DNA of 64,000 bases from RGIG1902 sp034926865 (GTDB lineage Bacteria > Bacillota > Clostridia > Oscillospirales > Butyricicoccaceae): contig JAYFQP010000010.1 in assembly GCA_034926865.1 (NCBI GenBank), forward strand, positions 38,091 through 102,090. The letters run 5' to 3'. The notes beneath the pieces were generated by a model. The model was given only the letters and a program-made list of their open reading frames with translations. It did not search any database and was not told the DNA's origin. This document shows positions 44,113 through 53,540 of the stretch, one piece after another (position 1 is the stretch's first letter; every line of letters starts with the position of its first letter). A program made the translations under genes and the position numbers.

Positions 44113-45551
44113 TTATCTCCATCCTTTGCTATAAATCGTCCCGATTTTTTCATAAACTTTAGCGGCATCCTGAAAAGGCTGTCCTCATGACTGCCCTGTC
44201 CTACAAACGGCATGCTTGAAAGATAATCTACTCCAAAGCTCTCTATCACCGAAAGCCTGCTGAAAATCAAGGTCGTTCCAATTACAAATCCCCACAGCCC
44301 GGCATAATTGGAAAAAAAGATGAGGATCAGCCTGAGTATAATAACATTGCTGTTCAGATCGTTTATTATAAGTCCGGTCACACCCGTAAGGGCCATGATT
44401 ATCACCATAGCCGGAGAAACTAACTTGGCCTCTACGGCCGACTGCCCAAGCACCAACGCCCCAACGATTGAAAGCGCCTGCCCCACTCCGGCCGGGGCGC
44501 GCAAACCTGCCTCCCGTAAAAGATCAAACGCCACAAGCAGTATGAGCGCCTCAGCGAGGGATGAAAAAGGCGTCACCTGCTGAGTGGCGGCAATGCTCAT
44601 CATCAACTGCACCGGCAGCATACCTGGATGAAAGTTAAGTATCGCCAGATATATGGGCACGATGGAAATAGTCACAATAAATGCGCACATACGCAGAATA
44701 CGTGAAAAAGTGGCATGATGATAGTTCACATAATAATCCTCAGGGCTTTGGAAATACTCAAAGAATATAAAAGGAATAGTTAACGCCTGAGGGCTTCCAT
44801 CTACCATTATCAGAACTCTTCCCTCCAGCATCTTTGCAACAGCCACATCTGGCCTCGCCGTGGCTCCCATGCGTTTAAATACTTCAAATGGAGTTGGCGT
44901 TATCATTTCGGCAACGTAATTTGTGCTTAGAACCCCGTCTATCTTTACTTCCTCCATCTTCTGCCGTATCTCGTTAAGCAGCTTGCCGTCAGTAACGCCG
45001 TCAATATAACAGAGGCAGCATGAGGTGCCTGTTTTTTCTCCGATAGTCAACATCTCTATCTTTAATTTGTTTGTCCTAAGCCTGCGCTTCAGCATAGAAA
45101 GATTTATCATGAGAGGCTCCACAAACCCCTCTCTCGGCCCCTTGGCCACCTTTTCTCCATCAGGCTCGTCTATAGACCTGTATGCAAAGTTCTTACACCC
45201 AACGATAAGGCATCCGCTCTGGCCCTCGGCAAAAAGCAATACGTCTCCATAGCACAGCGCAGATATCATTTCGCTTGTTTCTTCTACCCGCTGGACTTCG
45301 GGCAGCTCAAGCACCATAAGCCCAAGCCAGTCAAGCACATGGTTTTTGGGAACATCTTCCTCATATGTGATTATCGGCTCGATGATTCCGTCGCTTATCA
45401 GCTGTGAAGATACCATTCCGTCGCTCATATATATTCGGCACCGAAGCCCGCTTTTGCGGGCTTCAAAATCCCTTATCTTAATTGTTGGATCGCCGCTTAT
45501 CATATTGTCTATTATTTTAAGATCCTGCTCATAATTACCCGAAAGCTTCAT
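44109..45551 (-). CDS. gerAA: Spore germination receptor A subunit (GerAA family)
   Basis: 480 residues, start ATG 45551 with a GGGGCGG-like site. A cytoplasmic N-terminal domain (about 1-270) precedes membrane segments with the conserved family stretches VEGRVL-like MLEGRVLIMVDGSP, PEDYY and ATQQVTPF. GerA-type receptors open on germinants to release ions and dipicolinic acid. The three-gene order A-C-B with overlapping stops and starts points to one coupled operon. Strong sign that the organism forms spores. Confidence 0.94.
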   Translation of the reverse strand: MKLSGNYEQDLKIIDNMISGDPTIKIRDFEARKSGLRCRIYMSDGMVSSQLISDGIIEPIITYEEDVPKNHVLDWLGLMVLELPEVQRVEETSEMISALCYGDVLLFAEGQSGCLIVGCKNFAYRSIDEPDGEKVAKGPREGFVEPLMINLSMLKRRLRTNKLKIEMLTIGEKTGTSCCLCYIDGVTDGKLLNEIRQKMEEVKIDGVLSTNYVAEMITPTPFEVFKRMGATARPDVAVAKMLEGRVLIMVDGSPQALTIPFIFFEYFQSPEDYYVNYHHATFSRILRMCAFIVTISIVPIYLAILNFHPGMLPVQLMMSIAATQQVTPFSSLAEALILLVAFDLLREAGLRAPAGVGQALSIVGALVLGQSAVEAKLVSPAMVIIMALTGVTGLIINDLNSNVIILRLILIFFSNYAGLWGFVIGTTLIFSRLSVIESFGVDYLSSMPFVGQGSHEDSLFRMPLKFMKKSGRFIAKDGDK

Positions 45552-45604
45552 ATAAAAATAACACCGCCCCTTTGGGGTAGCATATGTAAAACTAAATCAA
45601 AAAT

Positions 45605-45633
45605 ACGGGCGCTTCTTTTAAGGAAGCGCCCGT
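45605..45633 (-). terminator. Terminator of the nucleotidyltransferase gene
   Basis: A perfect 11-bp stem (45605-45615 with 45623-45633) followed on the minus strand by ATTTTTG. It separates this gene from the ger operon. Confidence 0.85.
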
Positions 45634-45667
45634 AAGCCAATTAAAACCGAATTATTTTTATGCGGTT

Positions 45668-46567
45668 TTATTTTATTTTTGGATATATTCCGGACTCATG
45701 CATAGATAAGAGAGCTGCTGAAACTCCCTCCTTATCATTCCTGTATGTAACGCCATACCACTTTGAGGTAGCTGTCAGAACCTCAATATCTGCCTTACCC
45801 GCCTTTATGAGGCCATCGACAAATGATGGCAGGTAGAACTCTGCATTTAGCCTGTTATTATCGCCAAGGCCGTTTATAAAACGGCTGAACTCCTGCTCCA
45901 TTTCAGCAAACACAGAACTGTCAAGCCCCCATACGTTCATAGAGGCTATGCTGCCGCATGGTATCTCTGTGAGGCCTGAATTTTCTTCAAAAACTATACT
46001 GCTGCCAGCTTTACCTATCTTTGTACGCTCTGTTACAGACATCAGCATACCATCTGATATCTCGCATATGCCTCTTGAAACGGTGCCGTTTTCTGTCAGC
46101 GTATTTTCAAGAGGAAAACCGACCATGCACATATGACGGCTGCTTCCCTTATTTTTAAGAAAATCACCAAGCTTTATATATGCATCACGGCCGTAAAAAT
46201 CATCTGCATTGATAATGCCGAACGGCCCGTTTATCTTATCTTTGGCACACAATACGGCATGTCCTGTGCCCCAAGGCTTAGTCCTTCCCTCAGGGCAAAC
46301 GCAGCCTTTGGGTACCATAGACACATCCTGAAAAGCATAATCAACTTCCATAAGCCGCTTTGTCCTGTCTCCAACAAGCTCTTTAAAAGTGTCAAGCAGT
46401 TCAGGTTTTACAACAAATACGACCCTTTCAAATCCGGCAAGGGCCGCATCATAAATCGAATAATCAATAATCAGCTCCCCATTAGGCCCCAGCGGCTCTA
46501 TCTGCTTAAGACCGCCGAAACGGCTGCCCATTCCGGCTGCCAAAACAAGTAATGTAGGCTTGTTCAT
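45668..46567 (-). CDS. Sugar-phosphate nucleotidyltransferase family protein
   Basis: 299 residues, start ATG 46567 after GGAGG. The nucleotide-binding start LVLAAGMGSRFGGLKQ and the metal site FGIINADDFYG are those of the NTP_transferase family (glucose-1-phosphate thymidylyl/uridylyl type), with typical GTGHAV contact. The exact sugar and nucleotide are unknown. Since the glmU in this window lacks its pyrophosphorylase motif, this enzyme is one candidate to supply a uridylyltransfer, but the two are 16 kb apart and nothing proves a link. Confidence 0.82.
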   Translation of the reverse strand: MNKPTLLVLAAGMGSRFGGLKQIEPLGPNGELIIDYSIYDAALAGFERVVFVVKPELLDTFKELVGDRTKRLMEVDYAFQDVSMVPKGCVCPEGRTKPWGTGHAVLCAKDKINGPFGIINADDFYGRDAYIKLGDFLKNKGSSRHMCMVGFPLENTLTENGTVSRGICEISDGMLMSVTERTKIGKAGSSIVFEENSGLTEIPCGSIASMNVWGLDSSVFAEMEQEFSRFINGLGDNNRLNAEFYLPSFVDGLIKAGKADIEVLTATSKWYGVTYRNDKEGVSAALLSMHESGIYPKIK

Positions 46568-46630
46568 ATTATCCTCCGCAAGTATATACTCTTTAATACG
46601 CTAACAGTATACACTTGCCGGAGGCAATAA

Positions 46631-47098
46631 TCAACCTTCCTGCGGAGTTAACCCACACATGAATCCATCAAGAGCCACTGTGTAAATATTCCCCCCTATA
46701 ATACGGTCACGATAGACGAGAAGATCACAAAGTACATTTTCGGCGCCCGGATATTCGGTTAAGCCGTATGTATAAAGCGTCACCTTTTTACCCTGATACT
46801 GACTCAGGTCAAACCCGCACTTTTTCTGCAGCTCGTTGTACTGCTCATACACAAGATCGAAGCTCTCGGGTATCGTGACCTCTTTTTCTTGCTGAGGTTC
46901 GCTTTCTGCCTTATAGCCCAATGATTCGATATATGCCACCATATCCTCCGTGTCTTTTATCCCTGCCACAGATGAGAAGGCAGTCTGCCCTTCACCTCTC
47001 TCAGGTGTCATCAGTATAATCGCCGCGATTATTATGGCCATCGCTATCAGTATGGCCACAGCTTTCTTTTTGGAAAACTTGGCTGTATAGATTATCAT
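46631..47098 (-). CDS. Membrane-anchored DUF4830-type protein
   Basis: 155 residues, start ATG 47098 after AAAGAGGTG. One N-terminal helix (residues 11-30) and an extracytoplasmic domain with the pattern YIESLGYKAESEP, VTIPESFDLVYEQYNELQK, GFDLSQYQGKKVTLYTY, and LLVYRDRIIGGNIYT. I match this to DUF4830 from memory. Function unknown. Divergent from the DUF3343 gene, 208 bases away. Confidence 0.75.
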   Translation of the reverse strand: MIIYTAKFSKKKAVAILIAMAIIIAAIILMTPERGEGQTAFSSVAGIKDTEDMVAYIESLGYKAESEPQQEKEVTIPESFDLVYEQYNELQKKCGFDLSQYQGKKVTLYTYGLTEYPGAENVLCDLLVYRDRIIGGNIYTVALDGFMCGLTPQEG

Positions 47099-47217
47099 TA
47101 CAGTTCACCTCTTTGTAAGGTATATGAGCCTATCCTATTCCTTATGCAAAAAACATAATTTGCAAATAAAGCAAAGAATCAACCTTTTTATAACGAATGT
47201 CATATGTCCAATACCTC

Positions 47218-47247
47218 TGGACAGCGAGAGCTTTATTGGTGTATAAT
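47218..47247 (+). promoter_or_regulatory. Sigma-A-type promoter of DUF3343-aldo/keto reductase genes
   Basis: -35 TGGACA (47218-47223), an 18-base spacer and a perfect -10 TATAAT (47242-47247), 60 bases before the first start codon. Confidence 0.65.
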
Positions 47248-47306
47248 TAACCGAATAACAAAAGATAATTAAACTTATTCCGTCTATAACATCCAGAGGT
47301 GATATT

Positions 47307-47564
47307 GTGCAGCCATACTATTTGTACACATTTGAATCCACCCATGGGGCTATTGCCTCACACAAGCTGTTGAAAGACAGCTTGAACGCCGTTATCATGC
47401 CTGTTCTTCGGGAGATAAATGCCAGCTGCGGAATGGCTGTCAAAGTCATGCCTGAAGATTACGATAAGAGCCTTCAGCTCATGACCTCCAATATGGGCAG
47501 TGACTTTTCATTGTACTTTGTCGACGGCAAAACCATTACACAGCTCATAAATGAAAATAAATAG
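47307..47564 (+). CDS. DUF3343 protein (putative Se/S carrier-like)
   Basis: 85 residues, start GTG 47307 after AGAGGTGAT. Pattern LYTFESTHGAIASHKLLKD, VMPVLREINASCGMAVKV, and a short C-terminal tail match DUF3343, a small family with one conserved Cys (in SCGMA) that is thought to carry sulfur or selenium. The role in this organism is unknown. Probably co-transcribed with the Fe-S aldo/keto reductase 18 bases downstream. Confidence 0.8.
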   Translation: MQPYYLYTFESTHGAIASHKLLKDSLNAVIMPVLREINASCGMAVKVMPEDYDKSLQLMTSNMGSDFSLYFVDGKTITQLINENK

Positions 47565-47582
47565 AACCAGGAGGATACAACA

Positions 47583-48707
47583 ATGAACGACAATTACCTT
47601 GGAAGCAATATCCCCAAATTGGGTTTTGGCCTAATGCGTCTTCCCCAGAAGGACGGTGTCATTGATGTCGAACAGGTAAAGAAAATGGCCGACCATTTCA
47701 TGGCAAACGGCTTTACCTATTTCGATACCGCGTATGTTTACGGGGCCGGCGCGTCTGAGATAGCGGCAAGGGAGGCCATTGTAAAACGCTTTCCAAGAGA
47801 AAGCTTTCAGTTCGCTGACAAATTGCCTATAATCAACGTAGAGAAAGAGGAAGACCTTGAGGCTTTTTTTCAAACCTCGCTGGAACGTACCAGCGCAGGG
47901 TACTTTGATTTTTACCTGCTTCACGCTTTGAATGCCCATAAAGTTGAAATAGCCGACAAATTCGGCGCTTGGGACTATATGGTAAAGCTCAAGGAACGTG
48001 GCCTTGCAAAGCATATAGGTTTCTCATTTCACGACAAGGCCGATGTTCTGGAAAAGATACTGTCAAGCCATCCGGAGATGGAGTTTGTGCAGCTTCAGAT
48101 CAACTACGCTGACTGGGATAACAATAACGTACAATCACGCAAATGCTATGAAGTAGCAAGAAAATACAACAAGCCTGTTATTATTATGGAGCCTGTAAAG
48201 GGCGGATCGCTTGTTACCATGTCACCGGAAATCCAGAACATATTCAAAGAAGCAAACCCCGATGCATCTGTTGCTTCCTGGGCAGTAAGAGCCGCCGCTT
48301 CCCACGAGGGCCTTATAACCGTTCTGAGCGGAATGTCAAACATGGAACAAATGCTTGACAACACAAGCTATATGAAAGAGTTCAAGCCTCTTGACGAAAA
48401 CGAAAAAAAGATAATAGACAAGGTAACTGAGATACTCAAAAACACGCCCTCAATACCCTGCACAGCATGCCGTTACTGTGTAGACGGATGTCCTGTACAG
48501 ATAAATATCCCCGGGGTTTTCTCAGCCTACAACACATACCTTGTTTACGGCAACCTTCAGGGTGCGAAAAACTCATACAAAATGGCTGTGGGAGATAAAG
48601 GCAAGGCATTCAACTGCATGCACTGCGGCCAGTGTGAAGTACAGTGTCCCCAGGGTATCGAGATAATAGAAAAGCTTAAGGAAGTATCAAAGGTCCTTGA
48701 CGACTAA
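47583..48707 (+). CDS. Aldo/keto reductase with C-terminal 4Fe-4S domain
   Basis: 374 residues, start ATG 47583 after AGGAGG. An aldo/keto reductase TIM barrel (residues about 1-270; GFGLMRLP, YFDTAYVYGAG) is followed by an Fe-S domain with CTACRYCVDGCP and CMHCGQCEVQCP, enough for two 4Fe-4S clusters. Such proteins are widespread in anaerobes, their substrates mostly unknown. The Fe-S part suggests ferredoxin-linked rather than only NADPH-linked reduction. Confidence 0.9.
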   Translation: MNDNYLGSNIPKLGFGLMRLPQKDGVIDVEQVKKMADHFMANGFTYFDTAYVYGAGASEIAAREAIVKRFPRESFQFADKLPIINVEKEEDLEAFFQTSLERTSAGYFDFYLLHALNAHKVEIADKFGAWDYMVKLKERGLAKHIGFSFHDKADVLEKILSSHPEMEFVQLQINYADWDNNNVQSRKCYEVARKYNKPVIIMEPVKGGSLVTMSPEIQNIFKEANPDASVASWAVRAAASHEGLITVLSGMSNMEQMLDNTSYMKEFKPLDENEKKIIDKVTEILKNTPSIPCTACRYCVDGCPVQINIPGVFSAYNTYLVYGNLQGAKNSYKMAVGDKGKAFNCMHCGQCEVQCPQGIEIIEKLKEVSKVLDD

Positions 48708-48734
48708 ACTATCAAAATTATAACTATATGTTAA

Positions 48735-48773
48735 AAAGGCCTGTGCCGGGATTATCCCCCGGCACAGGCCTTT
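48735..48773. terminator. Strong bidirectional terminator
   Basis: A 16-bp stem (48735-48750 with 48758-48773) with A/T arms, ending the aldo/keto reductase transcript and lying just past the end of rlmH on the other strand. Confidence 0.88.
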
Positions 48774-48814
48774 AAAACAATAAAAAGCCCGCCGCTTATG
48801 CCGGCGAGCTATGC

Positions 48815-49273
48815 TCACTTGTGATACTTTGATCCACCGTTTATCGAAAGTGCTCTGTACACCTGCTCAAGCACCAGAACTCTTGCAAGATGGTGAGGAA
48901 ATGTCATGGGAGAAATCGAAAGCCTAAGCTCAGCTCTTTCCTTTACAGATTGGTGAAGACCGTTTGAGGAGCCAATAATAAAAGTTATCTGCGAAAATCC
49001 CCTCGTCTGTGCGTCGGAAATATATCCGGCAAAAGCCTCGCTGTCCATGAGCTTTCCCTCTATACACATAGCGCACACAAGACTCTGTTTGGGTATAGAC
49101 TCAAATATCCGTACGCTCTCCCTCTCAAGCCCATCTGCGCGCGAAGTTTCTTCGGGAAGCTCTATTATTTCAACATTAGCCATGGTTTTAAGGCGCTTCA
49201 GATATTCTCCGCACGCATCAATATAGAACTTTTCTTTCAGTTTTCCTACCGCTATTATCTTTACTGCAAGCAT
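48815..49273 (-). CDS. rlmH: 23S rRNA (pseudouridine1915-N3)-methyltransferase
   Basis: 152 residues, start ATG 49273 after GGAGAGG. Small SPOUT methyltransferase that modifies pseudouridine 1915 in helix 69 of 23S rRNA. Diagnostic are VGKLKEKFY at the start, FIIGSSNGLH in the knot region, and the C-terminal FPHHLARVLVLEQVYRALSI...YHK. Last gene of the run walR...rlmH; the yycJ-rlmH neighbourhood is common in Firmicutes. Confidence 0.95.
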   Translation of the reverse strand: MLAVKIIAVGKLKEKFYIDACGEYLKRLKTMANVEIIELPEETSRADGLERESVRIFESIPKQSLVCAMCIEGKLMDSEAFAGYISDAQTRGFSQITFIIGSSNGLHQSVKERAELRLSISPMTFPHHLARVLVLEQVYRALSINGGSKYHK

Positions 49274-49281
49274 GTCCTCTC

Positions 49282-50052
49282 CTAAAGCATAACAGGAGCC
49301 AGCATGGCCCTGGCCGCGGCAGCACCCAGCAGCACATCATTTGAAGCACCTATTTTCTCAAGGGCCTTATGGCTCTCGTCAATGGCAATCCGGGGCAGAT
49401 TATTGGTTTCGCTTAAATGCCCCAATATGATCTTCTCTACCCCATCAACTGCAAGCCGCGAAACAATATCAGCACAATCGGCGTTTGAAAGATGCCCGCT
49501 CTGAGAAAGCACCCGCTGCTTAAGGTAATAAGGATATGGCCCGTTTTTCAGCATTTCCACGTCGTGATTTGATTCTATAAAAAGGCAGTTACATTTTCTC
49601 ATAAGCCTGTATACCTCTGCTGTCACCATCCCCATATCGGTGCAGAAAGCAAGGCTTTCGTCACCTTCGCCGAAGCTGTAGCAGCAGCTTCCCACACAGT
49701 CATGCGGAGTTGGGGCTGTCTTGACAGAAACATCCCCCAAAGTAAAACTCTCTCCCTCCCAAAACAAGTGAAGGTTTTCACGCATAATATTCAGCTGGCT
49801 ATATGTACCCTCTGTACAAACAAGCTGAGCATCGGTGTACTTTAACAGCACCGGAAGGGCGGACACATGGTCGCTGTGAGCATGCGTTAGCACTATATGA
49901 GTAAGATCGCATGGCCGAAGACCAAGCTCATTTAAACAGGCAGATATATATTTTGTATTAGTCCCGGCATCGATAAGTATCCTTGTGCCGTCTTTCACAT
50001 AAATGGCGCTATTACCCCGAGATCCGCTCGTAAATGAACAAAAATACTGCAT
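49282..50052 (-). CDS. yycJ: MBL-fold hydrolase YycJ/WalJ
   Basis: 256 residues, start ATG 50052 right at the murA stop (TAA-ATG). Metallo-beta-lactamase fold with HAHSDHVSAL, and further metal ligands in PTPHDCVGSC, CTDMG and ILGHLSETNN. WalJ has been linked to cell-wall and replication homeostasis downstream of WalRK; the substrate is not settled. Located between murA and rlmH. Confidence 0.9.
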   Translation of the reverse strand: MQYFCSFTSGSRGNSAIYVKDGTRILIDAGTNTKYISACLNELGLRPCDLTHIVLTHAHSDHVSALPVLLKYTDAQLVCTEGTYSQLNIMRENLHLFWEGESFTLGDVSVKTAPTPHDCVGSCCYSFGEGDESLAFCTDMGMVTAEVYRLMRKCNCLFIESNHDVEMLKNGPYPYYLKQRVLSQSGHLSNADCADIVSRLAVDGVEKIILGHLSETNNLPRIAIDESHKALEKIGASNDVLLGAAAARAMLAPVML

Positions 50053-51354
50053 TTATCCTATATCCCTTGTTTCCGTATCAGCAGGGTCATCCTCAAGGTA
50101 TTCAATATCTGCCCCTGCGGATTTAAGCTTGCCTACAATATTGTCATATCCTCTTTCAATATGAACGATACCCTCAACCGTGGTTTCTCCGGTTGCCACA
50201 AGCCCGGCTATGATCATGGCAGCCCCTGCCCTGAGGTCGCTGGCCCTTACCGGAGCACCCGTCAGCCTTCCAACGCCGTCAACCACGGCTACTTTCCCAT
50301 CTACATGTATATTTGCGCCCATTTTTCTAAGCTCGTCAACATATCTGTAACGGCTGTCCCATACACCCTCCGTTATTACCGAAGCCCCATCAGCAAGGCA
50401 GAGGGGAACTGCAAGCTGAGGCTGCATATCTGTAGGAAAACCGGGATACGGCAAAGTTTTAATGTTTGTGCGATGAATCGGCCCATTACGGCTGATCCTG
50501 ACAGAATCATCGAAATAATCCACCTCACATCCCATCTCCAAAAGTTTGGCGCTGATGCACTCAAGATGCTTGGGGATTATATTTTTAATAAGTAGGCTAC
50601 CGCCGGCCGCAGTTACCGCAGCCATATATGTACCCGCTTCTATTTGGTCGGGTATAATGGAATAAGAGCCTCCATGAAGAACCTCAACTCCGTGTATCTT
50701 TATAATGTCAGTTCCCGCACCCATAACCTTTGCACCCATGGAGTTTAAAAAGTTGGCAAGGTCAACTATATGGGGCTCTTTTGCGGCGTTCTCTATCACC
50801 GTCTGCCCCTTTGCCCTTACGGCAGCAAGCATTATATTTATCGTTGCGCCAACCGACACTACATCAAGAAATATATTCCTGCCAACAAGGCCGTTTTCAG
50901 CTTCAACACAGACAAAGCCGCCTTCTTTGATACAGGTTTTGGCTCCAAGCATTTCAAAGCCCTTTATGTGAAGATCGATAGGCCTGACGCCACCAAAATT
51001 GCAGCCTCCGGGCATGGCAACTTCCGCCCTGTTGAATCTTCCAAGCAACGCCCCCATCAGATAGTAAGAGGCCCGCAGCCTGCGCATAAGATCATACGGA
51101 GGGTTGTCGCTGCCTATATGACGGCTGTCAATCTCAACAGTAGTGGGGTTAATGAACTTAACATTGGCTCCAAGACCCTTTATGATTTCAAGCTGAACCA
51201 TAACATCAACGATATCAGGTATATTCTCAAGACGACAAACGTCATTTGCAAGTATTGTTGCTGGGATGATGGCGACGGCAGCATTTTTGGCACCGCTTAT
51301 GTTGACTTCTCCGAACAGGGGGTGCCCCCCCCTTATGCTTATTCTATTACTCAT
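50053..51354 (-). CDS. murA: UDP-N-acetylglucosamine 1-carboxyvinyltransferase
   Basis: 433 residues, start ATG 51354. First committed step of peptidoglycan synthesis: adds enolpyruvate to UDP-GlcNAc. Motifs: GGHPLFGEVNISGAKNAAV at the start (Lys in SGAKNAA), the catalytic Cys in MPGGCNFGG and RPIDLHIKGFEMLGA. Complete, fosfomycin-sensitive type judged by the Cys. It sits inside the wal run, 118 bases after yycI, which links precursor supply to WalRK wall control. Confidence 0.95.
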   Translation of the reverse strand: MSNRISIRGGHPLFGEVNISGAKNAAVAIIPATILANDVCRLENIPDIVDVMVQLEIIKGLGANVKFINPTTVEIDSRHIGSDNPPYDLMRRLRASYYLMGALLGRFNRAEVAMPGGCNFGGVRPIDLHIKGFEMLGAKTCIKEGGFVCVEAENGLVGRNIFLDVVSVGATINIMLAAVRAKGQTVIENAAKEPHIVDLANFLNSMGAKVMGAGTDIIKIHGVEVLHGGSYSIIPDQIEAGTYMAAVTAAGGSLLIKNIIPKHLECISAKLLEMGCEVDYFDDSVRISRNGPIHRTNIKTLPYPGFPTDMQPQLAVPLCLADGASVITEGVWDSRYRYVDELRKMGANIHVDGKVAVVDGVGRLTGAPVRASDLRAGAAMIIAGLVATGETTVEGIVHIERGYDNIVGKLKSAGADIEYLEDDPADTETRDIG

Positions 51355-51472
51355 AAAAACCCGCCAGTCTATTTATTTATAGCCAAAAAGGCAATCACAG
51401 GTCGTGAATCAGAAACTAATTTACAAATACGTTATTATAATACCACACGTCAGAGAGAATTTAAAGAAAGAA

Positions 51473-52243
51473 TTATGACGTTATCTGTTGGCCTGTAAGC
51501 GCGCTTACATATACTAATTCATCTCCGCTTACTACCAGCCATACTGGAGTAAGGCGAACATCTCCGTTTTGAAGCGGAGACAGAATGTAGGCTGATTTAA
51601 GGGCATCAATACTGGTCAAATTTAATTTTTTCATCACGTCCCCCAAAGCGAGAATAAGCTCGGCCCGTGTTCGTGATATAGCTCCTCGCTCTTTTTGGCC
51701 ATAAACCCAAACACCCTCGGCAAAGGTTTCTTTGCCGGAGTGCCTATCTGACACAAAAGCGCCTACAATCTTTAGCCCATCCATGTAAAGGCTATATCCT
51801 TCAGTCTCTTTTTTCAGCGACAGCGCATCTTCATTAAGTCCAGGCATAAGCAGCGCTTCAATATCAGGTTCATCCTCAGAAAGCCACTCAAGCTCGATGT
51901 AACCGCTGCTTCGGAAAATAACTTTGCCTTTGGAAGAACTGTACTGATATATTCCGCCCCCTTGCTGCGCCTGCTCGCACTCGCCTAAAAGCCCCTGCGC
52001 TGCCTTGGCCTCGGCTTCGATATCACGCCTGAACGTATATGAGGTCATTGAAACAGGCATATCCAGAAACGCATCCTCAAAAAAGGCAAATCCATGCGAC
52101 TTAAGTATTTCTCCTGAGTGTTCCGTCATATCATGCTCCTCTCTTATGCTTCCGCTTACCTGAGAATAAAGGTTTATTGAAAGGAATATATTGACCGCAA
52201 GCATCAGGAGTATAAGGATGGTTTTTATCTTACTCCACTCCAC
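51473..52243 (-). CDS. yycI: YycI-like regulator of WalK
   Basis: 256 residues from GTG 52243, where GGAGG lies eight bases upstream and the residues VEWSKIKTILILLML match the family start; the longer frame from 52291 has no such site. One N-terminal membrane helix and an extracytoplasmic domain with the late TPVWLV motif. YycI with YycH forms a membrane complex that restrains or tunes WalK. It overlaps the yycH end by 14 bases. Confidence 0.82.
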   Translation of the reverse strand: MEWSKIKTILILLMLAVNIFLSINLYSQVSGSIREEHDMTEHSGEILKSHGFAFFEDAFLDMPVSMTSYTFRRDIEAEAKAAQGLLGECEQAQQGGGIYQYSSSKGKVIFRSSGYIELEWLSEDEPDIEALLMPGLNEDALSLKKETEGYSLYMDGLKIVGAFVSDRHSGKETFAEGVWVYGQKERGAISRTRAELILALGDVMKKLNLTSIDALKSAYILSPLQNGDVRLTPVWLVVSGDELVYVSALTGQQITS

Positions 52244-53540
52244 TCTTAGTTCCTCCGTTATAGCTGAATATGCCGGGAGACAGGATTCCATCCTTTTCGG
52301 AATACCTTACGAAAAGAAGGTTGCCCTCCCCGTCCAACAAGGATATGACAAGGTTATCCGGCAAAAGCATGGTCTGTGAGGTTTCGGAGTAACTGTTCAG
52401 CCAAAGTTTTATATCGGTGATCACTCCATCCTTAACAACAACAACGGCCGAATATCCATCGGGTTCCGTGATAAATCCGCCTCCCAAAAACCGCTCAAAA
52501 GCAACCATATACCCATCTTGCGTTCGCGCTATCTCGGCAACCGAAAGCTCCCCCTGACAAGAGGAAGCCGAGCATATACCCTCAAGCACAGAGACGATCC
52601 TTTTTATCATATATCCCTCGGTCTCCTTATTAGAAAGCCCGACAGGGACATCAAGGCTGATTCCGTACCCCTCTCCGGTAGAAGTATATACGGCCATGCC
52701 GTTTTTTGAAAGCTGAAGGGCAATATACCCCTCAACATAAACTACATCACCCTCTGTTGTCTTATATACCTTAGCGAGAAACGGATTGATGCCATAGGCG
52801 GAAAGAAGGCTTTGAGAAACGCCTCCCTCTGCTGAAAAATCAGGCACCGTAACGGCATAGGAAGAGTAGTACACAGACGAAGCCGATACCGGCTGATAAG
52901 GCGCCAGCATATGGCACCCGTCCTGCTCAAAGGCAAAGAAAGCGTTGGCCTCCGGCGCATTATCGCAAATGGTTTTAAACCTGTCATATCCCGCCGCAGT
53001 TTCAGCCAGATAATATTTACCACTTTGAGAATCAAAAAACGCCAGCACCACTTTGTTGTCAACAGCAGACACCGTAAGCGCCAATGCAGCCTGATCTGAC
53101 GAAAAACCCATTTCTCCTGTCCACCAGTATTGCAAAAGCGAAAACGGCACGGAAAAAGTAAAAGACAGATATATATTGTTGCCTCCCAAAAGCTCCAAAA
53201 ATCTATACTGATCTATCTTGCTTATTTTGCTTACAGACCCCATTGCCTCAGAAACCACAGGGCTTACTTCTGAAAACACTTCACTCATAGCGCTGCCGGA
53301 GGCTAGATATAACCCATCCTGTCCTCTGATAGCCAGCTTTGCCGGAAAAATCACGGCATTGGACGTTACCGAAGCGCCTTGCTCTGTTTCCTCCTCAACA
53401 CCTATTCCCAAAATATTTTTAAGGAATACGAAGTGCGTGCTGTCAAGCGAAAGAGTAAGGTTAACCATCAAAAGAATTATCATCAAAAGGGACATAAGCG
53501 CAAGCGTGACGTTTTTGAACCTCTCAGACATCTTCGCCAC
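52230..53540 (-). CDS. yycH: YycH-like regulator of WalK
   Basis: 436 residues from GTG 53540; the ATG at 53531 is an equally good start. One N-terminal helix (about residues 12-32) and a large extracytoplasmic region with YycH-like layout (ALxLS-type repeats, IVSVLEGI, GGGFITEPDGYSAVVVVKDG). Recognised mainly by its position between walK and yycI; the sequence is divergent from the Bacillus protein. It overlaps the walK stop. Confidence 0.8.
   Translation of the reverse strand: MAKMSERFKNVTLALMSLLMIILLMVNLTLSLDSTHFVFLKNILGIGVEEETEQGASVTSNAVIFPAKLAIRGQDGLYLASGSAMSEVFSEVSPVVSEAMGSVSKISKIDQYRFLELLGGNNIYLSFTFSVPFSLLQYWWTGEMGFSSDQAALALTVSAVDNKVVLAFFDSQSGKYYLAETAAGYDRFKTICDNAPEANAFFAFEQDGCHMLAPYQPVSASSVYYSSYAVTVPDFSAEGGVSQSLLSAYGINPFLAKVYKTTEGDVVYVEGYIALQLSKNGMAVYTSTGEGYGISLDVPVGLSNKETEGYMIKRIVSVLEGICSASSCQGELSVAEIARTQDGYMVAFERFLGGGFITEPDGYSAVVVVKDGVITDIKLWLNSYSETSQTMLLPDNLVISLLDGEGNLLFVRYSEKDGILSPGIFSYNGGTKSGVE

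Noticed and set aside
50770..51498. 242-codon plus-strand frame over murA and its upstream gap
   Set aside because: Antisense to murA and yycI; no start signal or family resemblance.
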